Below, piece by piece: positions 1 to 11,071 of a stretch of 64,000 nucleotides of DNA. The position numbers and the translations under genes were made by a program. Under the pieces are notes generated by a model, which was given only the letters and a program-made list of their open reading frames with translations, did no database searches and had not been told where the DNA came from. This DNA comes from Adiantum capillus-veneris (Eukaryota > Streptophyta > Polypodiopsida > Polypodiales > Pteridaceae): NCBI GenBank assembly GCA_014529385.2, contig CM043971.1:59200209-59264208 (forward strand), in the 5' to 3' direction. Position 1 is the first letter of the stretch; each line of letters starts with the position of its first letter.

Positions 1-141
1 GTTTAAATTTCTTTGTTGTGTAAAGAGCTGGAGTCGAAGATTATGCATGAGGAAGATGATATGGACACTTTCCTTGGTAGTGTCAAGGATATCAATGAGC
101 AACTTATTTCTGCACGTTAAGTCATTTCAGACAATTCCCTT

Positions 142-636
142 GTGCAGACTGTTCTTGATGCCTTACCAGATTCTTACCAGAATTTTGCTAGTACTTGGAG
201 ACTTATGACCCAAGGAAATCTAGAAGTTGTCAAAATTGATTCATTATGCACATTGTTGTTGCAAGAGTCACTTTCTAGAAAAAGCAAGACTAGACAGCGT
301 GCAGTTGAACAGGCTTTTATTACTTCTCAAAGAAAGGGTGGTAACAGCAATGTAGCCACTTCTTATGGTTCTGTTGCGAGTAGCAAAACTTCTGTTCCTA
401 ATGATTCTGCTGGCAGCACTTCGTCTGGCAATTTTGGTGATAAGGGCAAAAAGAAGATGCATTGCTATTATTGTAAAGCTAATGATCACTTGATCAAGCA
501 GTGTCCTAAGTTGAAGGCCAAAGAGGCTAAGAAGAAAGAGGCTGGTTCCACTGTAAATGCTAGTTCCACTACAAATGCAGCCATTGTTGAGTCTTCTGTG
601 AAAGGAGACTGTGATGTTGATGTTGATGCAGAATAG
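142..636 (+). pseudogene. Copia gag fragment with CCHC zinc knuckle
   Basis: The 164-residue reading carries a retroviral-type zinc knuckle, CYYCKANDHLIKQCPK, followed by a Lys-rich and then Thr/Ser-rich tail. The knuckle binds element RNA during packaging in intact Copia relatives. The upstream sequence from base 1 is also gag-like. It belongs to the broken element at 1-5354. Confidence 0.85.
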
Positions 637-1089
637 GCTTTTAGCGCAGAGTGCACTTATAATCCTACTGTCCATGATGCATGCTTGTCAGTTTTGCTAT
701 AGATTCACATGTGTGGTATTTCAAGAGTGGTGCTACAAAGCACATTACCTCACATCGTGAATTGTTCTCCTCTCTCGAGTCTGTTCCTCATGGGAATTCT
801 GTCACTTGTGCCAACAATGCCTCTTATCCAGTTTAGGGAGTTGGAAAGATTGTGCTTACTGCTGCAAGTGGCAGTTTTTTCACACTTGTTGATGCACTCT
901 ATGTACCTGGGATCAAAAAGAATCTTTTGTCTGTATCTGCACTTGCTAGACTTAAACTTGTAGTCAAATTTGTGGATGACAGATGTACAGTTCAAGATCT
1001 CAGTTTTGGTGATGAAATTGTTGCATCTGGGATTTTGTGCCGTGGGATGTATAAGCTCACTTTGTATGACAAGTGCGGACAAAATTTTG

Positions 1090-2000
1090 CAAATGCTATT
1101 GCAGATTCAAGGGCTATTTCAGATGCAAAACTTTGGCATGCACGTTTTGGTCATCTGAACTTTGCCAGTTTGCTGCGTTTGCAGAAATCTGATATGGTTG
1201 CTTCTTTTCCGCCTCTTGAAGCACTTGTCAAACATGATTGTGAAGGCTGTATTTTGGGTAAGATGCAGTGTTCTAAGTTTTCAAAGGATGGTTTAGTTCG
1301 TGCCACATACAGGTTACAACTTGTCAACTTGTGCATAGTGATGTTTGTGGGCCCATGCAAACTCCGTCCTTGGGCAATTACCTGTACTTCGTGACTTTCA
1401 TTGATGATCACTCCAGGCATGCATGGGTATTTTCTCTTAAAGAGAAGTCCGAAGTTTTTATGTGCTTCAAACATTTTCTGGCTATGGCTGAAAATGTCTC
1501 GAAATGTACTATGGACACCCTCCGTTCCGATCGAGGGGGGGAGTATATGTCTCATGAATTCAAAGCATTTCTGGCTAGTCGTGGGATAAAACACCAATGT
1601 ACAATGCCTTATACACCTCAGCAAAATGGTGTTGCTGAGAGGAAAAACATGTCACTTACGGAAATGGTAGGATGTATGGTCAAAAGTCAAGCTTTCCCGC
1701 ATTCTTTTTGGCTTGAGGCCATCATGTGTGCCACTTATGTACTAAACATGTGTCTTACAAAAGCTTTGCAGTCTATTACTCCAAATGAAGCATGGCATGA
1801 TAGAAAGCCTTCTATTGAGCACATGCGTGTTTTTGGCTCTTTGGCATATGCTTTGGTGCCACAAACACAGCGCAGAAAATTGGATGATAAGGCTGTCAAA
1901 TGTATTTTTGTTGGTTATAGTGCTGAAAGCAAAGGTTACAGGTTGTATCATCCACAAAAAAAAACGAATTCTGGTTTCACGAGATGTAGTGGTTGCGGAA
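1090..2000 (+). pseudogene. Copia integrase region (GAG-pre-integrase and rve core)
   Basis: A GAG-pre-integrase segment (LWHARFGHLNF, then CEGCILGK) is followed by an rve core with FIDDHSRHAWV, LRSDRGGEY and PYTPQQNGVAERKN, the surroundings of the three acidic catalytic residues of the family. The conserved motif FVGYSAESKGYRLY marks the C-terminal side. It is part of a broken element. Confidence 0.88.
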
Positions 2001-2399
2001 GATTCTGTTCAGCCCTTGCTGTCATGTACTAGAGACAGTAATGTAAGCTCACAGGACATTTATGACACTTTGTTGCCTCTTTTCAGTGGTGGAAATACAA
2101 ATGTAAGCTCTAATGAGGCAAATGTACAGCCTATGGGGGTTTTTGAAAATGTTATAGATCAGCATATTACTGATGCAGACGTACATGATGTACTTGATGA
2201 GGAAAGGGCTAAAAATGAGCAGGCTAGAGGTATTCCAAAATGGCTGGTGCACACTTTGCGTGACAGTAAATTGGATGCACCTTTGTCTAGTTGTACTCAT
2301 TTAGGCTCTTGCCATTTATCTTATGCATCACATTGTTATGCTTTGGCTGTGTCTAGCTTACATGATGTTGAGGAGCCTCTGTCTTCTGATGAAGCACAG

Positions 2400-3660
2400 G
2401 ATTCAGAAAATTGGATGGCTGCCATGCAATCAGAATATGATGCACTTATAGAAAATGACACATGGACTTTATGTGATTTTCCTCCTGGCAAAAAGGCCAT
2501 TGGTACGAAGTGGGTTTACAAGTTGAAATGCAAGCCGGATGGTGAGATCGATCGCCATAAGGCTTGACTTGTTGCAAAGGGTTATGCACAGCAAAAAGGC
2601 ATAGATTATGAAGAGACCTTTGCTCCTACTTGTCGTATGACTACTGTGCGTTTTCTATGTGCATTGGCAGCTTATTTTGGTTGGGATGTACATCAATCAG
2701 ACATTGTTACTGCTTTCTTGAATGGTGACATATTTGAGGAAGTTTATGTAACGCAGCCTCACGGTTTTGTCATCAAAGGACAAGAGGACAAAGTGTGCAG
2801 ATGTAAGAAGGCTGTGTATGGGCTGAAGCAATCTCCTCGTGCTTGGTATGAGAAAGCTGACACTCATTTGGTCAAACGAGGCTCTCGTAAACAGTCCAAC
2901 AGAAAGCACATTGTATGTAAAGCGTGAGGGTGATGTACTTCTCATTGTGGTTCTTTATGTAGATGATTTTCTGATCACTGGCCCAAATGAAAGACATATT
3001 GCTGAATTTAAGGCTGATTTGAATGCTACTTTCAAGATGACAGATCTGGGGTTGTTGTATCAATATTTGGGCATACAGTTTAAGTAGTGTGATGGTGGTA
3101 TTGCCTTGTGTCAGAAAAGTTACATAGAGACATTGCTATGTAAGTTTGGACTTGAGGATTGCAAACCTATTGCCACTCCCATGGAAACAGGTTTGAAGTT
3201 GAGTCTACATGATGCTGGTGATCCTGCTGATGTTACTCTTTACCAAACTGCTATTGGCTGCCTCATTTATGTATGCAACACGAGGCCGGATATTCAATTT
3301 GCAGTCTCACAGGTCAGCGTATTTATGCATAGCCCAGGGTCTAAGCATTGGCAGGCTGTCAAGAGAATTTTCCGCTACCTTAGTGGCACTTTACATCTTG
3401 CTTTATCCCAAGGGGGGATCATTGCCGCCAGACTTACATGCTTTCTCGAACTCAAATTGGGCTGGTTGTTTTGACACGAGAGTGTCCACAAGTGGTTTTT
3501 GTTTCATGCTTGGCATTTCATGTATATCATGGTTGAGCAAGAAGCAACCTATTGTGGCCACTTCGAGTTGTGAGGCTGAGTACAGGGCAGTCTTCACAGC
3601 TACGGTTGAGTGTGTATGGCTCAAACACTGTCATGAGTTTTTTGGATCAAGGGATTGCGC
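2400..3660 (+). pseudogene. Copia reverse transcriptase and start of RNase H
   Basis: Recognisable motifs include [57 protein letters not shown] and the polymerase active-site motif YVDDFLITG. RNase H begins with SWLSKKQPIVATSSCEAEY. It is part of the same broken element. Confidence 0.9.
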
Positions 3661-4764
3661 ATATGTACATACACATGCATGGTGCATCGAATAAAGGATT
3701 GCCCATTTTTCAGAGCCAGGTGGTTATGTGGGGCCCACATGTGTACATGTAGGACAGCATGTACATAGTGCATCGATTTTCACTATCACCAGTACCAGTG
3801 TGTTTTTTCTATAATAATGAGGAGTTAGTAGCGCGTAAAACTTCTTGAGGAAGCTATCCGCGGGCTGATGACATGAGGTAAGCAGGTGCGTCAGATGGAA
3901 TCTAGTGGCATCAGGAGGCTGAATGGGGTCAATACTTGCACGTGGAGAAGTACGGACACAACGTGGATGTTTTCTTGTGATAATTATGTAGAAATGTCAT
4001 CATGAGGACCATTTTTTGGGGCCACTTCACGTGGTGGACGGATCCATTATTGGAAAAAGTTGAGTGCCAGGTGTGCGTATGGATGCAGCAGGGTGACAAC
4101 TATGCACTGCGAGGTCAGTTTTTGGCCTGTTCGGGGTCCGTTTGAGGTCATCTAAAAGGCCAAGGGTGCCCAAGTGATAAAGCTAAGTGTGGGAACTAAA
4201 AAAACAAAGAGAAGACCAGAAAAAACGTGGAGAAGAGAGGAGGAACAGCCGCAACTGTGTTTTTGCCCATTTTGGAGCCTGTTTTGGTTGTAAACTGCTC
4301 ATCCGAGGTCGGATTTGAGCACTTTGACATTGTAGACTGGGGTTTTGGGCCGTTCTGAACGCGATGGTGCTATCCATTTTGCCAAATTACTCACTCTTTT
4401 TCTACTGTTTTTGCTGTGTAAGTTTCTCCTATGAGCGAAGCTTCTGCTCCAATTTGTGATTGTATGGCATCTTTTACCCATATTGTGTGAGCTATTTGCC
4501 CCATTGGTGTTGGCCCAAGCTCAATGTATCTAAACATCAGAAATTCTCCTCTTTTGAGCTGAGTTTTTTGGGTGTGCGTGTGTATGTGTCTCTCTGTGTG
4601 GAGTGGGTAAAAGGGTAGTCTCTCTCCTCTAACTCCATCAGTGTGTTCCCTGTCTCGGCCAGGTGGGTTATGCAAGCTGAGTGGTGCCCCATAGTGTGTG
4701 TGTGTATCATCCCAAGAGTGTGTGTCGGGTCCTTATAGAGGCGTTCTGTGTGTTTTCATCCCGC
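3661..4764. other. Non-coding segment inserted in Copia RNase H region
   Basis: RNase H coding stops being recognisable shortly before this stretch and resumes at about 4765 with ADLGVRQDTTNTIYTDSQSA. The 1.1 kb between them shows no coding motif, no clear terminal repeats and no A-rich tail. It is probably an insertion into the Copia element, of unknown type. The edges are approximate. Confidence 0.6.
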
Positions 4765-5052
4765 TCACAATGCCTTATGGCTGATTTGGGTGTTAGACAG
4801 GACACTACCAACACTATCTACACTGACAGTCAGAGCGCATTGCCAGTTGCGAGGAACCCAGTTTTTCATGCTCGCACAAAGCACATTGAGGTGCATTACC
4901 ACTATGTGAGGGAGAGGCTCTCAGCAGGAGAGATCATCTTGGCTTATGTGCCAACACAGGACAACCTTACAGATCTTTTCACAAAGGCATTGTCTCGTGA
5001 GAAGCTCGAAGCTTTCCGCAAAGCTTTGTGCTTGCTCCCCTTTGTGGACTGA
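4765..5052 (+). pseudogene. Copia RNase H C-terminal part
   Basis: The reading holds TDSQSALPVARNPVFHARTK and HIEVHYHYVRERL, then DNLTDLFTKALSREK, the usual end of the Copia polyprotein. A purine-rich tract (5117-5126) follows and leads into the LTR. Confidence 0.88.
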
Positions 5053-5127
5053 TCATGTCTTGAGGGCATGGCACTTTCCTTTACTCATGTGCCAGCTCTC
5101 GTTCACCGCATCACTCCAGGGGGGATT

Positions 5128-5354
5128 TGTTACCATATACATGTGGTAGTGATGTGTGTGAACACACTAGGACCACCGGGGTATTTTTTCCCTCTTTAGG
5201 AGGTTTTTTCCCCCGTGCATTGTATATATGCCCATCACTCTAGGGCTATCTATCTTTCCATTGCACACTAAGTAACACTCTCTCTATTGTGTGCCTTGAG
5301 CTTCCTTCGTCTTCTCCAAGCTGTGTGCATTTCTTTGCAACCCTAATTCCAACA
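5128..5354 (+). repeat. 3' LTR of the first Copia element
   Basis: The LTR runs from TGTTACCATATAC to CCTAATTCCAACA, giving the TG...CA ends of Copia LTRs, and directly follows a purine tract. It contains a TATA-like run (TATATATG) near 5223. The second LTR is outside the window, so the limits rest on the terminal motifs and the polypurine tract only. Confidence 0.75.
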
Positions 5355-6309
5355 AGAATGTGCCAACTACACTAACTGGGCATTAAAAAAATGACATTGT
5401 CACTGCCGATATACTATTAATAATACACGGCATCAAGCATAAAATCCGACCAGATACATATACTATGGTGAGGGTACCGTAAGGGTGAACTCTAACTACC
5501 TGTATCTCCGAAGGTATCTCAACATTCGAGCATACCCCAGCTCAAAGAAAACTTCACGTTGGTCCCTCCAATAGGCTGCGCAGACTCAAAGACACTAGTT
5601 GCAGTCTCAAAAAGAGCTCTTTCTAAACCGACTCTCAAAAATGGCCGAAAAAACTGCCAAGGCTAGCCAAATATGGCTCCACAAAAGATGTGCATAGGAA
5701 GTATCCGCAACATGCATACATAGAAACTGCAAGTAACAAAATCTCTACTCGGATCACATTCTCAAAAAAGAGGGAATAAAATAAAACAGTAACCGCTGTG
5801 AAGACACCACATGTATGGTCGTAGCCTGGTCGTAGCCCACGTCTACGTCTCAGTCGAAAATTGTCCGTCGGTCGGGTCTCCAACACGTACACCAGTTGTA
5901 ATGTCAATGTTGGCAACTCCGCCTCCGAGTAGTGTGCTCAAGAAAAGCATCTCTCAAGAGACCGCAAAAAAGATTGTGAGTGCTCTCTTTATGTCGGAGT
6001 CGGAAAAAAAATGGTCGATGTTGTCTTCCGTCGCCGCATGGAAGTATGCAAGTCGAATAGCCGCCAAAATGCTCGAAGCCGATGCCAGGTGTCACTCCTC
6101 TATGATAAGAGGCACCTCATCCGTGCAGGTCATGAGCGATGGCGTCCGTCGGAAAGTGTTGCCCGCGAGAAAAAACCGACATCGAGGTCGGATGTCGAGA
6201 ATCCGCCGTGTAATGTGAGGTGACAAGAAGAACGCCGATGTCGATGTCGAAGCCATCGAATGTCGAAAGTGACCTTGAAAATGGTAGAGAAATCTCCATC
6301 GAGAAGATC

Positions 6310-6312
<3 letters not shown>
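5355..6312. other. No gene recognised
   Basis: I find no conserved protein motif on either strand and no RNA gene. The base composition is ordinary, with scattered short A runs. Confidence 0.6.

Positions 6313-6352
<40 letters not shown>
6313..6352 (+). repeat. (CT)n microsatellite
   Basis: An uninterrupted CT run of about 20 units, one of many CT/GA tracts in this window. Confidence 0.95.
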
Positions 6353-6355
<3 letters not shown>

Positions 6356-6388
6356 GAGAAGATCTCCCTCTCTCTCTTTCACTCGGCA

Positions 6389-6536
6389 GAAGAACCTCCG
6401 GACCTCGTAGGTCTCACCTTGGTGTGTGTGAAGGGGGGCCGGGATGTCTAGTCGAAAATAGTGCCGAAGAACCTCCGGACCTCGCAGGTCTCACCTTGGT
6501 GTGTGTGAAGGGGGGCCGGGATGTCTAGTCGAAAAT

Positions 6537-6537
<1 letters not shown>
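6389..6537 (+). repeat. 77-bp tandem duplication
   Basis: Two adjacent copies (6389-6465 and 6466-6537) share GAAGAACCTCCGGACCTCG through GGGATGTCTAGTCGAAAATA with only a few differences, so the duplication is recent. It abuts a long G run. Confidence 0.92.

Positions 6538-6566
<29 letters not shown>
6538..6566 (+). repeat. Poly-G run of about 29 bases
   Basis: An uninterrupted G homopolymer directly after the second copy of the 77-bp duplication. It could form a G-quadruplex, and its exact length may be a sequencing uncertainty. Confidence 0.9.
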
Positions 6567-6567
<1 letters not shown>

Positions 6568-7864
6568 GGTTGCACCCACCCTTAGGCCCAAGTTTTAAAA
6601 AAATCAAATTTTTTTTTCTCTGTTGTATGCTGCAGAAATTCTCCAGCAGCCACGATATGCCAATTTTGTAGCTTTTTCCAAGCTTGCTCGAACCTGCCCG
6701 ATTATGCTTTCCCAGCTTGGTTGCTGCCTCGCCTTGACTCAATATGTCATGCTGCCCGACTTTGCCTTGCAAAATTCCTAGTGGCCTTGCTTTGTACTGC
6801 TCTCGCTGCCCAATTAAGCTTCCCCAACGCCGTCGACTCTCTGCAATGCTTTCTCAATCTTGCAGATCTCGATTCTTTTGCCTTGAGCTCGATTCAAGCT
6901 CCGAGCGAGATCTCCTTGCTCACAAGCCCTTTGCTTTATGAGCTTATGGTCTGAGTTTCTTCTTATCGACTTTTGCAAACTTTGATGATCGATTTGCAAG
7001 CTTCCTGTTCGATTCTATCAAGAGTCCTAAAGCACTCAAGCTTAACAAAAGCTCCTGTTACAATGTTATGAAAACTCAACACAAAACACCATTTCTGCAG
7101 GGATTCCTTGTTCTCTCAAAGATTCTCCCTTCTCCAAAGGGGAGCTACGCGAGGCGATCGTGTTTGCCTTGCTCGAGCTGCCATGGCCAAGCTTTGTCGC
7201 TCTCGTGCCGATTGTCGGGAAGCCACGCGTGCGTCGATCGTGTCCATCAACCTGGCTCTGTTATCAATTGTAGAGTGCGCATGCGTGCGGGTACGTGTGT
7301 GCGTAGGTGCACTAGCAAGGGAGAGTGTGTGAGGGGGCATTGGGGAAGAAGGAGAAGCACATACAGCTGCTTGGGTTAGTGGAGTAGAAGGTGAGAGTGC
7401 AAGTCAACTCTCACTTTCTCTCCCTGTATTCATTATAGAGAAAATGAAGTTAAAGGTGGCTCCCACGGCTTTGCACCAAGTAAATTCATGTACCAGAGCA
7501 GCATGCAAACACCTCCTACCAGAAGCAATTCCATTGAGTACCCCCTCTCTAAACCCCTCGCAAGCAAGGCATTGAGATCTTCCTCACGCCCACGCCTAAA
7601 GCACAAACCCTGACAAGAAGAGCTTTTGGGAAAACCTTACACAAGAGATTGTCTTGAGAGGGGATTATATGAAATGTAAGTTTATCGAACTTGGATGTAA
7701 TTTGGTATAAAATTGGCCCCTTTTCCTATGGCCTTCCTTTGCTAGGCCCTAACTTTTTGGAGCTGGTGGAGGCCACCCTTGTAGGCCTTGTGAAGGGTGC
7801 CAACGAAGGTTCAACCTCTTTTTGATTCCTGTGCTTCTTTGGGAGATGGCCTGAAGGGCCAAGG
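6567..7864. other. No gene recognised
   Basis: Short ORFs occur on both strands but none has a recognisable domain or plausible splice context. The stretch 7100-7340 is GC-richer, with GTGCGTG-type runs. I see no RNA gene or terminal repeat. Confidence 0.55.

Positions 7865-7923
<59 letters not shown>
7865..7923 (+). repeat. Compound (GT)n(GA)n microsatellite
   Basis: About 11 GT units run directly into about 18 GA units. Confidence 0.95.
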
Positions 7924-7925
<2 letters not shown>

Positions 7926-7963
7926 GGCAGTGCAAGAAATCTATGTCTCCGAAAGCTCATTTC

Positions 7964-8211
7964 TCATGTAGGAAAATGGAGTCTTTTCCAGTGTTTTTCA
8001 TTCAATGAATAACATCAGAGCTTCTGCTCGAGATGCACCGCATACCTAGTTAGGTACGATTGGGGGCAGGGGACCCCCGGCCCCCCCACCGGGCCGGCGG
8101 TCCCCTGCCCCCAATCGTACCTAACTAGGTATGCGGTGCCTCCCTCACAGAAGCTCATGATGTTGAGGTAAGTCACAATGTGGGAATTATTGTGAGAATT
8201 TGTCCAAAACT
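7964..8211. repeat. Foldback (hairpin) repeat, copy 1
   Basis: Arms 8013-8075 and 8099-8163 are nearly perfect reverse complements (about 62 bp each) around a GC-rich loop of about 23 bases. The inner arms read ACCGCATACCTA...GGGGGCAGGGGACC. Flanks starting at TCATGTAGGAAAA and ending at TTGTCCAAAACT are shared with the copy at 12.97-13.23 kb, so the repeat unit is longer than the hairpin. It lies 500-750 bp downstream of the MYB stop codon and may be in its 3' UTR. It resembles a non-autonomous foldback or MITE-like element; no target duplication was identified. Confidence 0.85.
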
Positions 8212-8723
8212 TCTTGTGACCGTTGACACTTAAGAACAAAGTAGCTGCAATATGTTTTTCTTCTAAGGAAAAAGAGCCATGATAATTAAGGCTGGCTTCA
8301 GTTCATGAGCTTAATTAACTAGGGAGAGGGCGCTTCTTGCAATACTCTTTGGAATTTGAAAATATTTCAAAGCAGACATAGAAGCTCAAAAAATTGCCAC
8401 AATTACAACCCCATCAAGATGGAGTGTGAGGGGAAGCTCAATACACAGAATCATCACAGTTGCTAACTAGGCCTTTAAATTTAGCTTACCAAGACTAATC
8501 TCTTTAAAGCCTTGTAGTAGCAAGATTAGATTGTTCCATGAATAAGTTGCTAGCTAGAGTCAAGCGAAATTAGGGTTCATGGGGGCTATCGACGGATAGT
8601 TGAAGCTAACCGCGGTTAGGTTGGCGCTAGGCCCGTATGGTAAGCATGATTAAGTTTATGAGTGATCATCACTTTGTGTGTGTATATAGGCAACTTAGTG
8701 TGTAGTGGAAATGAACAATTCTA
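8212..8723 (-). other. 3' flank or probable 3' UTR of the MYB gene
   Basis: Non-coding DNA directly downstream of the MYB stop codon on the minus strand. I could not identify a clear AATAAA signal, so the transcript end is not set. Confidence 0.5.
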
Positions 8724-10043
8724 TCACCAAGCTCTCAAATTGCAAGACTCCTCATCGGTTACAAAGGGATTGTAAAAGGCCATTTTGTCATCGTCGCTAC
8801 TACAAGCAAGCGGAACGACCCCCTCACTATTGTCAAGAGAGGGATCCTTAGCAATATGAGGTTGTTGTGTGACCATCTCTATGAGGTCCATATCCTTGGA
8901 ATATGCTTTCTCTTCAAACATATTGCATACCTTGCCAAAATGAAGCTCCTCCAAGGTCATGTTTGTAGGCTTGATGGCATCCTTGCTTGCACTTGTGTTG
9001 TAGAAGCTAGAGCCCAGCTTGCCTAGGTCCCCATTCATATCACCCATCACCATTATCTCATTGATCTCTTTGTTGAGCCTCTTGAGTAGTTGTTGCTCCT
9101 CCCTCAATGTTGCATCTTTGTGTTGATCATTGTGTGCTTTCTTGTACCCGTTGGCCGCCTCCACTACACTGCTTAGGCTATCCGCCTCATTCATGCGTGC
9201 ACTCTTGAACAAAAAATTGCCTTGATTAGAGTTTTTCACCTTGTCCTCCTTCATGTAGTCATGTAATAATCCTTGACTCTGCATCAAGGTGCCGTTGATT
9301 GATGTGTCGCAATCCCTTTGGCATGCATTGCTATGAGAGGTGCATAAACCATTATCATTCACACCTTGATGGTTACTAATGAAGGAGACCATGGAGGGAT
9401 GATTAGCACCTAGTAAGCTTGGATGTGATGCGAAAATGGGTTGATGATCATGGATTAATGGTGGCAAACTTGAGAAGGCGGGGCTACAAGGCCGGCCGTG
9501 AAGAAGAGCATTGACATGAGAGAATGAAGGAGGGCGGGAGCATGCATGCATCAATAGAGAGCTAGCAAAGGAGGAAGGGTTCAAGTAAGAAGGATTAGTG
9601 GGAGGGCAAAGCAAGCTATCCAAAGGATTAGGGCTGCAAAGAGGGGGATCAAGGGAGGGGAGGGAGTGAGTTAGAGATGGATGAAGCTCGGGCCTAGGGA
9701 GGGGGTCAAGGTTAAGGGGGGGATTATGGGGGTTTTGAGGGGGCTCAATATGAAGAGGGGGTTTGCGTTGCTTGGAGGGGTCATTAGAGGAAGAGTGGGG
9801 TACCGAGAGCTTCTTGTCGGCAAAGAGGGATTGTTGATATTTGCGCAATACCGTGCAACTCGAGCCATCGGAGCGCTTGTGCTTCTTGCCATTGTCTTGG
9901 CGACGAAGGGTGGCATTCCAGTGGTTCTTGATGGCATTGTCTGTCCGTCCTGGCAAATACTTTGCTATTTCTGCCCACTTGTTCCCAAACTGTGCATGTA
10001 GCTCCACCATCCGCTCCTCTTCCTCTCTGCTCCAATCATCTCT
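8724..10043 (-). CDS. MYB exon 3
   Basis: This exon encodes R3 and the 390-residue C-terminal region. The acceptor is GGCAG|AGAGATG. After R3 come a basic stretch ([11 protein letters not shown]), Pro/His/Ser-rich sequence rich in NPPL and PSL repeats, and an acidic tail ending in NLRAW. The stop codon is at 8724-8726. Confidence 0.92.
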   Translation of the reverse strand, partial: RDDWSREEEERMVELHAQFGNKWAEIAKYLPGRTDNAIKNHWNATLRRQDNGKKHKRSDGSSCTVLRKYQQSLFADKKLSVPHSSSNDPSKQRKPPLHIEPPQNPHNPPLNLDPLPRPELHPSLTHSLPSLDPPLCSPNPLDSLLCPPTNPSYLNPSSFASSLLMHACSRPPSFSHVNALLHGRPCSPAFSSLPPLIHDHQPIFASHPSLLGANHPSMVSFISNHQGVNDNGLCTSHSNACQRDCDTSINGTLMQSQGLLHDYMKEDKVKNSNQGNFLFKSARMNEADSLSSVVEAANGYKKAHNDQHKDATLREEQQLLKRLNKEINEIMVMGDMNGDLGKLGSSFYNTSASKDAIKPTNMTLEELHFGKVCNMFEEKAYSKDMDLIEMVTQQPHIAKDPSLDNSEGVVPLACSSDDDKMAFYNPFVTDEESCNLRAW

Positions 10044-11033
10044 CTGCCACCACCATATCAATAACCAAATTATAAGTTAGCCTTTGAAAACAAAATTATA
10101 AATAAGCAAGGTCTGAAGAGGGTTAAGTATAACTCAACAAAACTATGATTAGAATTAACTTGCATTTTTGCCACGGAAGGTATCTGCAGAGATTCCACTT
10201 AATGCAACAACATACTTGCTCTTTGAGAATTAAAAACAGAAACTCCAGGAGTAAATCAAAGACTATTTTATAATCATTATCAAAAAATAAATAAATGAGC
10301 TGTTTCAAAACCTTATATTTAGTATAAATGTGTTTTAAGGTATATACTCCCTATTTAGAAATAACCCATTACATTAGGAACTATTGGACCTAGTACCTAT
10401 ATGAAGAGATTAACTTGCTCTCTAGCTCCGGCCTCGAGTATTGGGGCACGACCTCGAGATCTAGGGTGTAACGCGCATTCAAAAGGAGGGGTATTTAATT
10501 CCTATAATTTATTTTATTTTACTTATTACAACGGGTTTTCTAATTGAAAAATGAAATTAAAATCCATAAGTGTAACAAGAAAAAGAGGTCATTTTCACTA
10601 CCTCGGAACATGTAAGTATAAAGGTTTTCTTAATAACATTTGAACGCATGTGATATAGTTGGTTTTTTTATAAATCCACTCTCGAGGTAACGGGCACTAT
10701 ATATTTTATAAATCCACTCTCGAGTTAACGTTTTTCTTCTATATGTATATCTATCTATACTAAGGATAATGGGGGAGGGAATTCTGGTTCCCTCCTGCTA
10801 CTACGTGTCAGAAGCTCCTTCAAGCGGCGGGTGTGGCCTGCAGCTCCGGGAGCCCAACGACGCAAAGAGAGAGAGGCGGGCGAAGCCCGTCGGCCTTACT
10901 AGTACTATCTAATGCAGCTTGTAAGCCACAGCCATGTGGCATAGGAGAGGGATTGCAAAGGGGAGTGGACCCCAAGGCAAAGAAAGAAATAGAGGGAGGC
11001 CCTGCATGGGGAGTACTCCTATGCAAGAGAAGG

Positions 11034-11071
<38 letters not shown>

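Larger units (their letters stand above)
1..5354 (+). mobile_element. Ty1/Copia LTR retrotransposon, 5' end outside window
   Basis: Parts appear in Copia order: gag with a CCHC knuckle, GAG-pre-integrase and integrase, reverse transcriptase, RNase H, then a polypurine tract and a 3' LTR. Integrase before reverse transcriptase is diagnostic of Copia rather than Gypsy. The element is a broken fossil with about half a dozen or more breaks. A non-coding segment of about 1.1 kb also sits inside its RNase H region. Its 5' LTR lies to the left of the window, so age cannot be read from an LTR pair. Confidence 0.93.

Noticed and set aside
9681-10080. Plus-strand ORFs of 79-106 residues opposite MYB exon 3
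   Set aside because: They are shadows of the R3 coding sequence on the other strand and have no domain of their own.
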